This document shows, one piece after another, positions 1 to 8,875 of a DNA stretch of 64,000 bases. Source of the stretch: Micromonospora sp. HNM0581 (GTDB lineage: Bacteria > Actinomycetota > Actinomycetes > Mycobacteriales > Micromonosporaceae); contig NZ_JAASAD010000006.1 of assembly GCF_012726175.1 (NCBI RefSeq), positions 1 to 64,000 of the forward strand, read 5' to 3'. The notes under the pieces are model-generated. The model worked only from the letters and a program-made list of their open reading frames with translations. It made no database searches and was not told where the DNA came from. Both the position numbers and the translations under genes were made by a program. Each line of letters starts with the position of its first letter. Position 1 is the first letter of the stretch.

Positions 1-690
1 ACCGGCCGGGTCGGCGACCGGGTCCGGCGCGACGCGGCGACCGCCACCCGGCGGCGTCGGGTCCACGGGAGCGGGTGAGGAGGGTCCTGCCGGAGCCTCG
101 GCGGGCCGGGCCCGGCCCGGCCCGGCGACCCGGCCGGACGGCCCGGGGGCTCCCGGTTGCGGCGGCCAACCGGCCGGCGAAGTGTTCGGTGCGCCGGGAC
201 CGGGACGGTCGACGCCCTGCGGTGGGCTGGTGAACGGCGCGGTGTCCAGCTGCCGTTCCCTACCCGCCGGAGGGGGGCCTGCGGGAGGCGGGCCGGCGGG
301 CGGGCGGGCCGGCGGCCGGGCGGGCGGGTTGCCCGGCCAGGGGCCGTCGACCGGACGCGCCCGTGCGGAGTCGGCCGGGCCACGGCCGGACGATGGTGGG
401 AAAGGTCCGTCCGGCCCCCGGCGGCTGACCGGCGCGGCGCCGGGCCGTACGGGCGGCTCCTGACCTGGCCGCTCCGGCACGCTACGGACAACGGTGGGCG
501 GCTCGACAGCGACGCCGTCGGGGCCCAGCTCGGCGCGCTGCTGCTTGGCCGACCGCAGATCGTCGATCCAGCCGAGATCCTCGCCACCGGCTCGTTCCTC
601 CGGGGCGGCCTCAGATTTTCCCCGCCCCCACCGCCGGCCCTTGCCGCGCCGCGCGTCCGGGCCCTCGTCCGGCCGGTCCGACGATTTCAC
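1..690 (-). CDS. Proline-rich protein of unknown function (3' end beyond window)
   Basis: I do not recognise this protein. The frame is open for 230 codons and runs off the left edge. The GTG start at 690 overlaps the rarA stop as GTGA, and GGGAGGGG lies 6 bases upstream, so translation is probably coupled to rarA. The N-terminus is basic (Arg/Lys/Gly-rich at residues 14-25). It is followed by a more ordered acidic stretch ([16 protein letters not shown], residues 40-55). From about residue 60 to the edge it is Pro/Gly/Ala/Arg-rich and probably disordered. A membrane or enzymatic domain could follow outside the window. The gene is supported by the start signal and the absence of stops; its function is not. 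Confidence 0.7.
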   Translation of the reverse strand, partial: MKSSDRPDEGPDARRGKGRRWGRGKSEAAPEERAGGEDLGWIDDLRSAKQQRAELGPDGVAVEPPTVVRSVPERPGQEPPVRPGAAPVSRRGPDGPFPPSSGRGPADSARARPVDGPWPGNPPARPPARPPAGPPPAGPPPAGRERQLDTAPFTSPPQGVDRPGPGAPNTSPAGWPPQPGAPGPSGRVAGPGRARPAEAPAGPSSPAPVDPTPPGGGRRVAPDPVADPAG

Positions 691-2204
691 TGTCTACCCC
701 TCCCGTCGGCGCTCGCGCCGACCTCTTCAGCCACCTGGGCTGCCGTAGCCGGACGCCGGTCGTCATCGTCGCCTCCGGACGACGTCGGCCGGTCCGGCTG
801 ACCACCCTTCGTCGGCTCGTCCGGGCGGGCGGGGGTGGGCAGCCCGCGGACGATCCGGCGCAGCAACGGTAGCCGGCCGGCCACCGATCGTTCTGCGCCG
901 TGCTGGCTCGGCCGGTAGTAGTCGGCGCCGACCAGGTCGTCGGGAACATACTGCTGGGTGACCACACCCCGCTGGTCGTCGTGCGGGTAGCGGTAGCCGA
1001 GTCCGTGTCCGAGACCCCGGGCACCGGAGTAGTGGGCGTCGCGCAGCCCCCGGGGCACCGGCCCGCCCCGACCGGCTCGTACGTCGGCGATGGCCGCCCC
1101 GATCGCGGTGGTCACCGAATTGGACTTGGGCGCGGTGGCCAGGTGGATCACGGCCTGGGCGAGATTGAGCTGTGCCTCGGGCAGACCGACGTACTCCACC
1201 GCGTGGGCGGCGGCGGTCGCCAGACCGATTGCCGTCGGGTCGGCCATGCCGACGTCCTCGCTGGCGAAGATGACCAACCGCCGCGCGATGAACCGGGCAT
1301 CTTCCCCGGCGACAAGCATCCGGGCCAACCAGTGCAGCGCCGCGTCCACGTCGGATCCACGCAGGCTCTTGATGAAGGCGCTCGTCACGTCGTAGTGGGC
1401 GTCCCCCGCCCGGTCGTAGCGGACGGCGGCGGTGTCCACCGCGCGCTCGGCGGTGGCCAGGTCGATCTGGTCGTTGCCCAGCGCGGTGGTGGCGGCGGCC
1501 GCCGCCTCCAACGCCGTGAGCGCCTTGCGGACGTCCCCGCCGGCCAGCCGGACCAGGTGAGCCTCCGCCTCGGGAACGAGCGTGAGCGCCCCACCCAAAC
1601 CTCGCTCGTCGATCACCGCACGACGCAGCAGCCCGCGTACCGCCTCGTCGCCGAGGGGCCGCAGGGTGAGCAGGACACACCGGGACAGCAGCGGGGAGAT
1701 GACCGAGAAGTACGGATTCTCGGTAGTGGCCGCCAACAGCGTTACCGTCCGGTCCTCGACCGCAGCGAGCAGCGAGTCCTGCTGGGTCTTGCTGAACCTG
1801 TGCACCTCGTCGATGAAGAGCACCGTCGGCGGGCCCCCCGTACGCCGCTGCCGTCGGGCCGTGTCGATCACGGCACGGACGTCCCGCACCCCAGCGGTCA
1901 GGGCCGACATGGCGACGAACCGCCGGTCCGAGGCAGCGGCGACCAGATGGGCGATCGTGGTCTTGCCACTCCCCGGTGGCCCCCAGAGGATCACCGACAT
2001 CGGTGCACTGCCGGCGACGAGTTGCCGCAGGGGCGCACCGGGACTGAGCAGGTGCTCCTGACCGACCAGTTCGTCCAGATCAGCTGGGCGCATCCGGACC
2101 GGCAGCGGCGCGTCCGGGCCCGTCGGGATGAAGCCACCGGCACTCGCCTGCGCACCGGGAGCGGTGGCAGGTTCACCGAGCGTGAAAAGGGCGTCGGACT
2201 CCAT
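687..2204 (-). CDS. rarA: Replication-associated recombination protein A (RarA/MgsA AAA+ ATPase)
   Basis: A clamp-loader-like AAA+ ATPase that acts at stalled replication forks in the RarA/MgsA/WRNIP1 family. The 505-residue protein has Walker A GPPGSGKT at 75-82, Walker B with Asp-Glu at 132-133 ([10 protein letters not shown]) and the family tetramerisation region in the C-terminal half. The last ~100 residues are a charged, Pro-rich tail beyond the usual family end near [11 protein letters not shown]. The ATG at 2204 was chosen because a TACTGT box lies 7 bases before it (leaderless layout) and no Shine-Dalgarno is visible. Its TGA overlaps the GTG of the next gene. The family call is firm; the tail's role is unknown. 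Confidence 0.93.
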   Translation of the reverse strand: MESDALFTLGEPATAPGAQASAGGFIPTGPDAPLPVRMRPADLDELVGQEHLLSPGAPLRQLVAGSAPMSVILWGPPGSGKTTIAHLVAAASDRRFVAMSALTAGVRDVRAVIDTARRQRRTGGPPTVLFIDEVHRFSKTQQDSLLAAVEDRTVTLLAATTENPYFSVISPLLSRCVLLTLRPLGDEAVRGLLRRAVIDERGLGGALTLVPEAEAHLVRLAGGDVRKALTALEAAAAATTALGNDQIDLATAERAVDTAAVRYDRAGDAHYDVTSAFIKSLRGSDVDAALHWLARMLVAGEDARFIARRLVIFASEDVGMADPTAIGLATAAAHAVEYVGLPEAQLNLAQAVIHLATAPKSNSVTTAIGAAIADVRAGRGGPVPRGLRDAHYSGARGLGHGLGYRYPHDDQRGVVTQQYVPDDLVGADYYRPSQHGAERSVAGRLPLLRRIVRGLPTPARPDEPTKGGQPDRPTSSGGDDDDRRPATAAQVAEEVGASADGRGRQ

Positions 2205-2211
2205 CACGGGA

Positions 2212-2217
2212 ACAGTA
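2212..2217 (-). promoter_or_regulatory. -10 box for leaderless rarA mRNA
   Basis: On the minus strand TACTGT is followed by 7 bases and the rarA ATG. This TAnnnT spacing is typical of leaderless actinobacterial transcripts. No convincing -35 was required for the call. Confidence 0.45.
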
Positions 2218-2279
2218 CCGGGCTCGGCCGACAACGCCGGAATCGCGCCGTCAGCCGAGCCCAAGATGATCGTTTTCGG

Positions 2280-2486
2280 TCAGCCGCGGCCCGGGCGGCG
2301 GCCCCGGTACCAGCGGCCGCCGCCGCCCGAGCCCCGGCCGACACCGGCGAGGTAGAGCGAAAGCAGCAGCAGACCGATGAGCACCAGAGTGTTCCAATTG
2401 AGCAGATCCGGTGCGCCCAGTTTGGTGTCGAGCAGGTCGAGCAACAGGGCGAAGCCGAAGACGACGGCCGCGGCGACGGCGAGCAT
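2280..2486 (-). CDS. Small two-helix membrane protein
   Basis: A 68-residue protein with two hydrophobic helices (about residues 2-20 and 31-49) joined by a short polar loop, ending in a Gly/Arg-rich tail (GRGSGGGGRWYRGRRPGRG). The ATG at 2486 has GGAGG 7 bases upstream, which is better than the upstream in-frame starts. It resembles small conserved actinobacterial membrane proteins; I cannot assign a role. It lies between rarA and an MFS exporter on the same strand. Confidence 0.7.
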   Translation of the reverse strand: MLAVAAAVVFGFALLLDLLDTKLGAPDLLNWNTLVLIGLLLLSLYLAGVGRGSGGGGRWYRGRRPGRG

Positions 2487-2548
2487 GACGTTCCTCCGGT
2501 GGGGGTTGCCAGTAGGTCGGCGCGGGATGTACCCGATCGGTCGGCTCG

Positions 2549-3844
2549 TCAATCTCCACGGTGGATCACGCGGTCCCCGCTCGTGTCGCCCCGGTGCATG
2601 ACCGGGGCTACGGGCGCGGCTGCCCGCCAGGCAGGCAGGTACAGCGGCGCGGCCACCGCCAGGGCGACCGCACCGACAAGCATCGCCGTACTCACCCCGG
2701 CCCGGTCACCGATGAAGCCGAGCAGCACACCACCGAGGGCAGCAGCCGGCATGGCCACCATCGAGTTCACCGAGATCACGCTGGTCCGGTACGGGCCGTC
2801 GACCTGCCGGTGCAGCAGTCCCATGTGCAGCGGGTTCGACGCACCGTGCACGGCGTGACAGACGAAGAAGGCGATCAGCACACCGACCGGTCCGGCGAGC
2901 AACGCCATCGCGACCACGGTGAGGCCCTGCACGATCCGCAGCAGCGCGGCACCGGCCGCAGCCCCGAACCGACGGATGAGCAGCGGGGTGCTCGCCGCGC
3001 CGGCCGCAGAGGCCAGCCAGGCCACGGTGCTCGCCGGGCCGAGCAGTGCCGCGGCCCGGTCGGCGTCGCCGATCACCTCGGCCAACCGGATCGGTAGCAG
3101 GCTCTCGAAGGTGACCATCCCGAAGCCCCAGAACAGCTCGACCGCGACCAGTGCGAGCAGCACCCGGGAACGGCGCAACAGGCTGAACGCCTCACCGACC
3201 ATCCGTGGCGCGGCCCGCACCGACGCCCGCACCGTACCGGGCCCGTCCACCGGACGCCGTTCCACGAGCAGGATCAGCAACGCCAGCAGCGAACCCGCCT
3301 GGAGGCCGGCGGCAGCCAGCACCGGCACGGTCAGGGCGCTGACCGGGCCCAGCGGGCCGAGCGCGACCAAACCCCCGCTGATCAGCGCACCGGCTGCGAT
3401 GCTCAGGCCGAGCACAGTGCCACCCTGACCGAGCCCTTTCTCGTACTCGGCATCCGGATCCACCGCAAGGATGCTGTCCACGTACCAGGACTCCAGTGGG
3501 CCACTGTCCAGGGCTCGAAACACACCCTGCAACGCCCAGACCACCGCGAGCAGGGCGAACGAGTCCGCCAGCACCAGCAGGCCCAGCGAGACCAGACCGA
3601 CCGAGTTGGCTGCCACCAGGACGGGCTTACGACCGAGGGCGTCGGCGAGCCCACCCGTCGGCAGTTCCAGGGCGAGCACCACCGCCCCCTGGGCGGCGGC
3701 GGCCAGACCGATCTGGGTCAGGGTCAGACCCCGCTCCTGCATCAACAGGACCACCACCGGGATCAGCAGGCCGGTCGGCAGCCAGCGCAGCCCGTGCAGG
3801 ACGAGAAAACGGCGCCGGATCCGGGGAACGGAGAGTTGGTTCAC
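2549..3844 (-). CDS. MFS transporter
   Basis: A 431-residue major facilitator superfamily protein of about 12 hydrophobic helices, probably an exporter. The loop GGLADALGRKPVLVAA between helices 2 and 3 is the MFS signature (G-x-L-a-D-x-x-G-R-k). The GTG at 3844 overlaps the stop of the upstream ArsR-type regulator (GTGA) and has GGGAGG just before it, so the two genes are translationally coupled. The C-terminus carries a repeated HRGD motif (MHRGDTSGDRVIHRGD). The substrate cannot be read from sequence. Linkage to an ArsR-family repressor suggests inducible efflux. Confidence 0.88.
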   Translation of the reverse strand: MNQLSVPRIRRRFLVLHGLRWLPTGLLIPVVVLLMQERGLTLTQIGLAAAAQGAVVLALELPTGGLADALGRKPVLVAANSVGLVSLGLLVLADSFALLAVVWALQGVFRALDSGPLESWYVDSILAVDPDAEYEKGLGQGGTVLGLSIAAGALISGGLVALGPLGPVSALTVPVLAAAGLQAGSLLALLILLVERRPVDGPGTVRASVRAAPRMVGEAFSLLRRSRVLLALVAVELFWGFGMVTFESLLPIRLAEVIGDADRAAALLGPASTVAWLASAAGAASTPLLIRRFGAAAGAALLRIVQGLTVVAMALLAGPVGVLIAFFVCHAVHGASNPLHMGLLHRQVDGPYRTSVISVNSMVAMPAAALGGVLLGFIGDRAGVSTAMLVGAVALAVAAPLYLPAWRAAAPVAPVMHRGDTSGDRVIHRGD

Positions 3845-4434
3845 TCCTTCCTCCCGAGCAGCGTCGGAAGGACAGCGAGAAAGATCTGCACCTGCTCGGC
3901 ACCGGGCTCGCCGGGGTCGGCCTCGGCCCGGTAGCGCTCCAGGATCCGCCACATCTCCGCCTGAAGCTGCTGCAGGCGGTCCACCGAGATGGCCAGGAAG
4001 AGGTCCCCCATACCGAAGGCGTCGCGCCACTGCGGCGACCAGTCGTCCCGGGAGGCGAACCATCTTCCGGTGTGCTCGACGAAGTGGCGTACCTGCTCGG
4101 CCTGGATCCACTCGATCGCGGCCCGAGCGTCCGGGTCGTCGTCGAAGTCGGTGTTCTCCCAGCTGGTCCTCTCATGTGCGGCACACCACCAACGCTGTCG
4201 GCCCCGGCCCCGGTCGGGCTCCTCCACCACCAGGCCGACCGCGGCCAGCTGACGCAGGTGGTAACTGGTGGCGCCGGTGTTGCTGTCGAGCAGCTTGGCG
4301 AGCGTGGTCGCGGTGGCAGAGCCCCCGACCCGTAGCGCGCCGAGAAGCCTGGCCCGCAGCGGATGCGCCAACACCCGAACCTGCTGGTGATCGATCCGGA
4401 CCTGCCGTGGCGGCGGACGATGCTCGGTGCCCAT
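3841..4434 (-). CDS. ArsR-family winged-helix transcriptional regulator
   Basis: A 197-residue regulator with an N-terminal winged helix (residues about 15-90; VLAHPLRARLLGAL and then GATSYHLRQLAAVGLV as the recognition part). The C-terminal region is helical and acidic and is probably the effector or dimerisation domain. No metal-binding Cys motif is seen, so a small-molecule ligand is more likely than arsenite. The ATG at 4434 is preceded at 6 bases by TAGTGT, implying a leaderless mRNA. A perfect palindrome just upstream is the probable autoregulatory operator. It is coupled by GTGA overlap to the MFS gene, which it presumably represses. Confidence 0.88.
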   Translation of the reverse strand: MGTEHRPPPRQVRIDHQQVRVLAHPLRARLLGALRVGGSATATTLAKLLDSNTGATSYHLRQLAAVGLVVEEPDRGRGRQRWWCAAHERTSWENTDFDDDPDARAAIEWIQAEQVRHFVEHTGRWFASRDDWSPQWRDAFGMGDLFLAISVDRLQQLQAEMWRILERYRAEADPGEPGAEQVQIFLAVLPTLLGRKE

Positions 4435-4440
4435 CCGCAC

Positions 4441-4446
4441 ACACTA
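4441..4446 (-). promoter_or_regulatory. -10 box of arsR-like/MFS operon
   Basis: TAGTGT on the minus strand lies 6 bases before the ATG at 4434, the leaderless spacing. The operator palindromes start 3 bases upstream. Confidence 0.5.
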
Positions 4447-4448
4447 GC

Positions 4449-4483
4449 TGTGCACAACTTCTATGCACAATTATTGTGCATAG
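4449..4483. promoter_or_regulatory. Palindromic operator of the ArsR-type regulator
   Basis: Positions 4461-4483 form a perfect 10-bp inverted repeat (CTATGCACAA, 3-base spacer TTA, TTGTGCATAG). A second palindrome, TGTGCACA, occupies 4449-4456 and repeats the inner TGTGCA core. With transcription starting at 4434, the small site falls between -10 and -35 and the large one covers the -35 region, an ideal repressor layout. It is AT-rich compared with its surroundings. Binding by the adjacent regulator is inferred. Confidence 0.7.
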
Positions 4484-4644
4484 GCTGGAGCCTGCCGCCC
4501 CACAGCGACGTCACCGCGTTCGCGGAGATGATCGTGCAGCGGAAGAAGAGCCAGGCCCGGAGGCGCCGGACCACGCCGACAGCGCCCCCGGATCTCGTCG
4601 ACAACGCGCTCGAATCAGCGCTCCGGCTGATGCGACACCCAACC

Positions 4645-5460
4645 TCAGCCAGGGACGAGCAGCTCCGAGACGCCGCGTAGCCGGGTACGGAGCAAGCCGC
4701 AGGCTCGGGACGAGTCGAGGCGCACCGTGCTGGGGCGCACCACCCCGGCAGCGGTGCCGGTGGTGGTCTTCAGACCGGCCGGGTCGAGACCCTCCCGGCG
4801 GGCCACCAGCCGGCCCAGCTCCGCCCGGCTGACCGCTTCCGGGCCAGCGACGTTCAGCGGACCCGCCACATCGGCCACCACCAGTTCCAGCACAGCAGAA
4901 GCGAGGTCACCGACGTCGACCGGACAGCGCAGCTCGTCACTGAACAGGGCCGTCCGCCCGGCCAGCGCGTCCCGGCAGAGCTGGATCTGTCTGCTCCCCT
5001 CCCCCAGGATCAACGAGGTACGCACCAGCACGGCCTGTGGGTCGATCGCCCGCACCGCCGTCTCCGCGGCAGCCTTCGCCGCCCCGTACGGGAAGATCGG
5101 CGTGGGCAGGTCGTCGTCGGCGTACGCCCGCATCCGGCCGGCGTGCAACGCGTCGCTGGAGAGGTGCACCAGCCGCGCCCCCACCCGCGCGGCAGCGTAC
5201 GCCACGTGCGCCGCGCCGTCGGCGGTGACCGCCCAGTCGCCGTACCGGTAGGGGGTGGCGACGACAGCATCCGGGCGTACCGCCGCGACAAGCGCGACCA
5301 CGGCGGCCCGGTCGGTCACGTCAAGTCGGCGCACCTCGGCACCGGCCACCCCGATCTCACCGGAGAGTCGCGTCCCCACCACCGACCACCCGGCGGCGAC
5401 CCCCTGCCGACACAGCTCCCGTCCCAGAAAACCACTTCCACCCACCACCAGCACCCGCAT
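4645..5460 (-). CDS. RmlD-like NAD(P)-dependent sugar nucleotide reductase (extended SDR)
   Basis: A 271-residue extended short-chain dehydrogenase of the dTDP-4-dehydrorhamnose reductase (RmlD) type. It has the N-terminal nucleotide-binding motif GGSGFLG (7-13), a Ser pair in HLSSDALHAG and the catalytic YGAAK (YxxxK). The ATG at 5460 has GGAGG 7 bases upstream. No other rhamnose genes are nearby, so the true substrate is open; the group also includes generic sugar nucleotide reductases. It stands alone between the arsR-like promoter region and aspS. Confidence 0.82.
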   Translation of the reverse strand: MRVLVVGGSGFLGRELCRQGVAAGWSVVGTRLSGEIGVAGAEVRRLDVTDRAAVVALVAAVRPDAVVATPYRYGDWAVTADGAAHVAYAAARVGARLVHLSSDALHAGRMRAYADDDLPTPIFPYGAAKAAAETAVRAIDPQAVLVRTSLILGEGSRQIQLCRDALAGRTALFSDELRCPVDVGDLASAVLELVVADVAGPLNVAGPEAVSRAELGRLVARREGLDPAGLKTTTGTAAGVVRPSTVRLDSSRACGLLRTRLRGVSELLVPG

Positions 5461-5503
5461 GGCCGCCTCCTCCCGCCATCCGCCGTGCGGAAGGCGCCGT
5501 TCC

Positions 5504-5532
5504 TCCTGAGGCATCAGGAAGGCGCCCTTCCT
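5504..5532. repeat. Twin hairpins of GGAAGG-type intergenic repeat downstream of aspS
   Basis: Two overlapping hairpins: TCCTGA/TCAGGA at 5504-5519 (6 bp, 4-base loop) and AGGAAGG/CCTTCCT at 5516-5532 (7 bp, 3-base loop). A further GGAAGGCGCC copy lies at 5489-5498. The hairpins begin 15 bases after the aspS stop and may serve as its terminator. Related motifs recur at about 7437 and 44497. Confidence 0.5.
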
Positions 5533-5546
5533 TGCAGACCCCGGGG

Positions 5547-7364
5547 TCAGGTGGGGTCGGCGACGGGGGCGGCCGGGCCGGCGGTACCGGCATGCGCCGG
5601 GGGCTTGGGCTTGGCGTCGATGCCGGCCTCGGTGCGCTGTTGGGCGGTGATCGGGGTGGGTGCGCCGGTCAGCGGGTCGAACCCGCCGCGGGTCTTCGGG
5701 AAGGCGATCACCTCACGGATCGAGTCGGCCCCGGCGAGCAGCATGCAGACCCGGTCCCAGCCGAACGCGATACCACCGTGCGGGGGCGGGCCGTAGCTGA
5801 ACGCCTCCAGCAGGAAGCCGAACTTGTCCTGCGCCTCCTCGGGCGTGATGCCGAGCAGGTCGAACACCCGCTGCTGAACGTCGCGGCGGTGGATACGGAT
5901 CGAGCCACCGCCGATCTCGTTGCCGTTGCAGACGATGTCGTACGCGTACGCAAGCGCCCGGTCGGGCGCTTGCTCGAACCGGTCCACCCACTCGGAGTTC
6001 GGGGAGGTGAACGGGTGGTGCACGGCGGTCCAACCACCTGCTCCGCCACTGTCCTGATCGGCGACCGGTTCGAACATCGGCGCGTCGACCACCCAACAGA
6101 ACGCCCAGGCGCTCTCGTCGACCAGGCCAGCCCGCCTGGCGATCTCGATCCGGGCCGCACCGAGCAACTCCTGGGCCTCGCGGACGTTCCCGCTGGCAGC
6201 GAAGAAGATCGCGTCGCCGGGCTTGGCGCCGACCGCGTCGGCCAGGCCGGCGAGGTGCTCGGCCGACAGGTTCTTCGCCACCGGTCCACGTGCCTCGCCG
6301 GTCTCGGCGTCGAGCACCACGTACGCGAGCCCCTTGGCGCCGCGCGCCTTGGCCCAGTCCTGCCAGCCGTCGAGTTCCTTGCGGCTCTGGCCGGCACCAC
6401 CCGGCATCACCACTGCGCCGACGTAACCGCCCGCGTCGATCGCCGCCGCGAAGACCCGGAACTGGGTGCCACGCAGGTAGTCGGTCAGCTCGGTCAGCTC
6501 GACTCCGTAACGCAGGTCGGGTTTGTCCGAGCCGTACCGTGCCATGGCGTCGTGCCAGCTGATGCGCGGGATGGGGCGCGGGATCTCGTGGTTGGCGAGC
6601 TTTGACCAGAGGGTGGCGACGATCGCCTCACCGAGGTCGATCACGTCATCCTCGGTGACGAACGACATCTCGATGTCGAGCTGCGTGAATTCCGGCTGCC
6701 GGTCGGCCCGGAAGTCCTCGTCGCGGTAGCAGCGGGCGATCTGGTAGTAGCGCTCCATCCCACCGACCATCAGCAGCTGCTTGAACAGCTGCGGCGACTG
6801 GGGCAGCGCGTACCAGCTGCCCGGTTGCAGGCGCACCGGGACCAGGAAGTCGCGGGCACCTTCCGGGGTGGACCGGGTGAGCGTCGGCGTCTCGATCTCC
6901 AGGAAGTCCCGCTCGTGCAGCACCGACCGGGCCAGCTGGTTGGCCCGGGACCGCAACCGCATCGCCCGAGCCGGGCCGCCCCGCCGCAGGTCGAGGTAGC
7001 GGTACTTGAGCCGCACGTCGTCGCCGGCCACCACCTGGTCGTCCACGGGCAGCGGCAGCGGCGCGGCCTCGGAGAGCACCTCCAGCTCGGTGACCGTCAC
7101 CTCGACCTCGCCGGTGGGCAGTTCCGGGTTGTCGTTGCCCTCGGGCCGCCGGGTCACCTCACCGACGACCTTGACGCAGTACTCGTTGCGCAGCGCGTGC
7201 GCGTCCTCCTCGCGGAGAACCACCTGCACCACGCCCGAACCGTCGCGTAGATCGACGAAGACGACACCGCCGTGGTCGCGCCGGCGGGCCACCCACCCGG
7301 CGAGCGTCACCGTGGTGCCGGCGTCCGTTGCGCGCAGGCTGCCGGCGTCATGGGTACGGATCAC
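5547..7364 (-). CDS. aspS: Aspartate--tRNA ligase
   Basis: A class II aminoacyl-tRNA synthetase that charges tRNA with aspartate; many actinobacteria use a non-discriminating form together with GatCAB. The 605-residue protein has an N-terminal OB-fold anticodon domain (about 1-105), motif 1 after YLDLRR (123-128), motif 2 at about 211-232 ([20 protein letters not shown]), a bacterial GAD insertion and motif 3 near the end ([13 protein letters not shown]). The GTG at 7364 gives the family-typical start (VIRTHDAG) with GGGAG upstream. The last ~25 residues are an Ala/Pro-rich tail. Confidence 0.96.
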   Translation of the reverse strand: MIRTHDAGSLRATDAGTTVTLAGWVARRRDHGGVVFVDLRDGSGVVQVVLREEDAHALRNEYCVKVVGEVTRRPEGNDNPELPTGEVEVTVTELEVLSEAAPLPLPVDDQVVAGDDVRLKYRYLDLRRGGPARAMRLRSRANQLARSVLHERDFLEIETPTLTRSTPEGARDFLVPVRLQPGSWYALPQSPQLFKQLLMVGGMERYYQIARCYRDEDFRADRQPEFTQLDIEMSFVTEDDVIDLGEAIVATLWSKLANHEIPRPIPRISWHDAMARYGSDKPDLRYGVELTELTDYLRGTQFRVFAAAIDAGGYVGAVVMPGGAGQSRKELDGWQDWAKARGAKGLAYVVLDAETGEARGPVAKNLSAEHLAGLADAVGAKPGDAIFFAASGNVREAQELLGAARIEIARRAGLVDESAWAFCWVVDAPMFEPVADQDSGGAGGWTAVHHPFTSPNSEWVDRFEQAPDRALAYAYDIVCNGNEIGGGSIRIHRRDVQQRVFDLLGITPEEAQDKFGFLLEAFSYGPPPHGGIAFGWDRVCMLLAGADSIREVIAFPKTRGGFDPLTGAPTPITAQQRTEAGIDAKPKPPAHAGTAGPAAPVADPT

Positions 7365-7436
7365 GACGTGCGTCTCCCTCGTCTTGCCATTTGTCCACTC
7401 CCCGGCATTCTGCCCGTCCCCCTTCACCGGGTGTGC

Positions 7437-7466
7437 GGAAGGGTCCCTTGTTAACGCCTGCGGTAG
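7437..7466. repeat. Micromonospora-like GGAAGGGTCCCTT palindromic repeat
   Basis: GGAAGGGTCCCTTGTTAACG starts at 7437 and contains the palindrome AAGGG-T-CCCTT at 7439-7449. It lies in the leader region upstream of aspS. It resembles short palindromic repeats I associate with Micromonosporaceae intergenic DNA; that association is from memory. Confidence 0.4.
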
Positions 7467-7500
7467 GGCACGGGCACTGCCGCACACCCCGCACAGTGGT

Positions 7501-7552
7501 GCGGGCCACCGGAGGAGGAATCCGGTGGCCCGCTGGCGGAGGAGGAATCCGC
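7501..7552 (-). terminator. Tandem hairpin terminator of the protease gene
   Basis: A perfect 13-bp stem (GCGGGCCACCGGA / TCCGGTGGCCCGC, 7501-7513 and 7521-7533) with a 7-base loop, followed at 7536-7552 by a smaller hairpin (GCGGA/TCCGC) with the identical loop GGAGGAA. It begins 10 bases after the protease stop. There is no T-run, which is common for actinobacterial terminators. Confidence 0.7.
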
Positions 7553-7562
7553 TGATAGTTGG

Positions 7563-8612
7563 TCAGAAGATGCTCACGCCGTAGCGGCTCAGCGCTTCGG
7601 TGACCGGCTGGAAGTAGGTCGTGCCGCCGAAGCTGCAGTTTCCGCTGCCGCCGGAGGTCAGACCGAGGGCGATGCTGCCGCTGAACAGCGAGCCGCCGCT
7701 GTCGCCGGGCTGGGCGCAGACGTTGGTACGGATCAGGCCGGAGACCGATCCTTCGGCGTAGTTCACGGTCGCGTTGAGGGCGGTCACCGAGCCGCTACGC
7801 AGACCGGTGGTGCTACCGGAGCGCTGCACCGACTGCCCGACGTACGCGTTGCCGGCGCTGGTGATGTCCCGGTAGCTGCCGTTGTAGAGGTAGACGTTAC
7901 CGGCGGCGTTGGCGGAGTTGCTGTGCCGGACGATGCCGTAGTCGTTGCCCGGGAAGCTGGTGCCCGCGCGGGTGCCCAGCAGGGAGGTCTGGCCGGAGTT
8001 GCTGTACCAGCTCGACGAGATGTTGGTGCAGTGCCCGGCGGTGAGGAAGTAGTAGGTGTTGCCGCTGCGCACGTTGAAGCCGAGCGAGCAACGTCCGCCG
8101 CCACCGGCGTAGATCGCCTGGCCGCCGGAGATGAGGGTGCTCAGCGGGGTGGCCTCGGCTTCGATGCGAACCGCACCGTTGGTGCGTGCGGCGGCGGCCT
8201 TGACCTGCTCCAGCTTCGCGCCGGTGACGGTGCTGTCGACGGAGATGACGACCTGGTTCGTCACCGGGTCGGTCCACCATGCGGTGCCGGGGATCTTGGC
8301 AGAGCGCTCCAGCACGGCGGTGGCACGGTTCAGCTCCGCGGCGCCGCGCTCGACGACCTTGGGGGTGCCACCGGCGGCGGCCACCTGGCGGGCGGCGACG
8401 GTGTCGGTGACGGCGACGACCATCTTGCCGCTGGCGTCGGCGTAGGCACCGGCGGCGCGGTCGCCGAGCCGCTCGGCGAGGGCGGTGGCGGCGTCGGGCG
8501 AGACGCTTCCGGGTGCCGCGTGGGCGGGGGTGCCGGCCAGTACACCGGCGACCAGGGTTCCGGCCGCAGCGACGGTGACGACACGACGCAGCATTGACCT
8601 CGTGGGTCGCAT
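7563..8612 (-). CDS. Secreted alpha-lytic/streptogrisin-type serine protease (S1 family) with propeptide
   Basis: A 349-residue secreted preproprotease. A Sec signal peptide (positive [10 protein letters not shown], hydrophobic core, AHA cleavage near residue 32) is followed by a propeptide of ~128 residues that would act as a folding chaperone and is then removed. The mature enzyme probably begins at ISGGQAIY (161). The catalytic triad is visible as His194 (TAGHC), Asp224 (NDYGIV) and Ser305 (GDSGGS); Cys pairs 175/195 and 299/326 fit the family disulfides. The ATG at 8612 has GGGAGG 7 bases upstream. It is monocistronic, with its own promoter and terminator hairpins. Mature length (~189) matches streptogrisins. 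Confidence 0.95.
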   Translation of the reverse strand: MRPTRSMLRRVVTVAAAGTLVAGVLAGTPAHAAPGSVSPDAATALAERLGDRAAGAYADASGKMVVAVTDTVAARQVAAAGGTPKVVERGAAELNRATAVLERSAKIPGTAWWTDPVTNQVVISVDSTVTGAKLEQVKAAAARTNGAVRIEAEATPLSTLISGGQAIYAGGGGRCSLGFNVRSGNTYYFLTAGHCTNISSSWYSNSGQTSLLGTRAGTSFPGNDYGIVRHSNSANAAGNVYLYNGSYRDITSAGNAYVGQSVQRSGSTTGLRSGSVTALNATVNYAEGSVSGLIRTNVCAQPGDSGGSLFSGSIALGLTSGGSGNCSFGGTTYFQPVTEALSRYGVSIF

Positions 8613-8704
8613 GTAACAGCCTCCCGATAAGGGGGATGGGGCCCTGTCACGTCGACAGGGACGGGGGCAGCTCGACCACCTGGGGAAATGGCCAAGCGAA
8701 GGAA

Positions 8705-8733
8705 AGTATTCACATATTTAAGATCATAAGCAA
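8705..8733 (-). promoter_or_regulatory. Candidate promoter of the secreted protease
   Basis: In an AT-rich island on the minus strand, TTGCTT (8728-8733) and AATACT (8705-8710) are separated by 17 bases, a vegetative-type spacing. Transcription would begin near 8698, giving a leader of about 86 bases. Confidence 0.4.
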
Positions 8734-8794
8734 GATCTGGCTTTGCCCGAATTCACCCATTGGCAATCCGTAACACACCGGACACAGACGAACG

Positions 8795-8837
8795 CAGGGG
8801 TGTCACACGGCAAGTTGACCTCCGTATGACACCCCTG
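8795..8837. repeat. 11-bp inverted repeat between hisS and the protease gene
   Basis: CAGGGGTGTCA (8795-8805) and TGACACCCCTG (8827-8837) form a perfect 11-bp inverted repeat with a 21-base spacer. It lies 38 bases after the hisS stop and about 60 bases upstream of the protease promoter, so it could be a hisS terminator stem or an operator. The rest of 8613-8875 holds no gene. Confidence 0.5.
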
Positions 8838-8875
8838 AGCAGGAAAGCGATAACAGCGGTAACGCTGCCGCCGGC

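Noticed and set aside
4363..4680. A small plus-strand frame (Arg-rich) between the regulator and the SDR gene
   Set aside because: It overlaps the regulator start and its operator and the end of the SDR gene; no ribosome site at its internal ATG.
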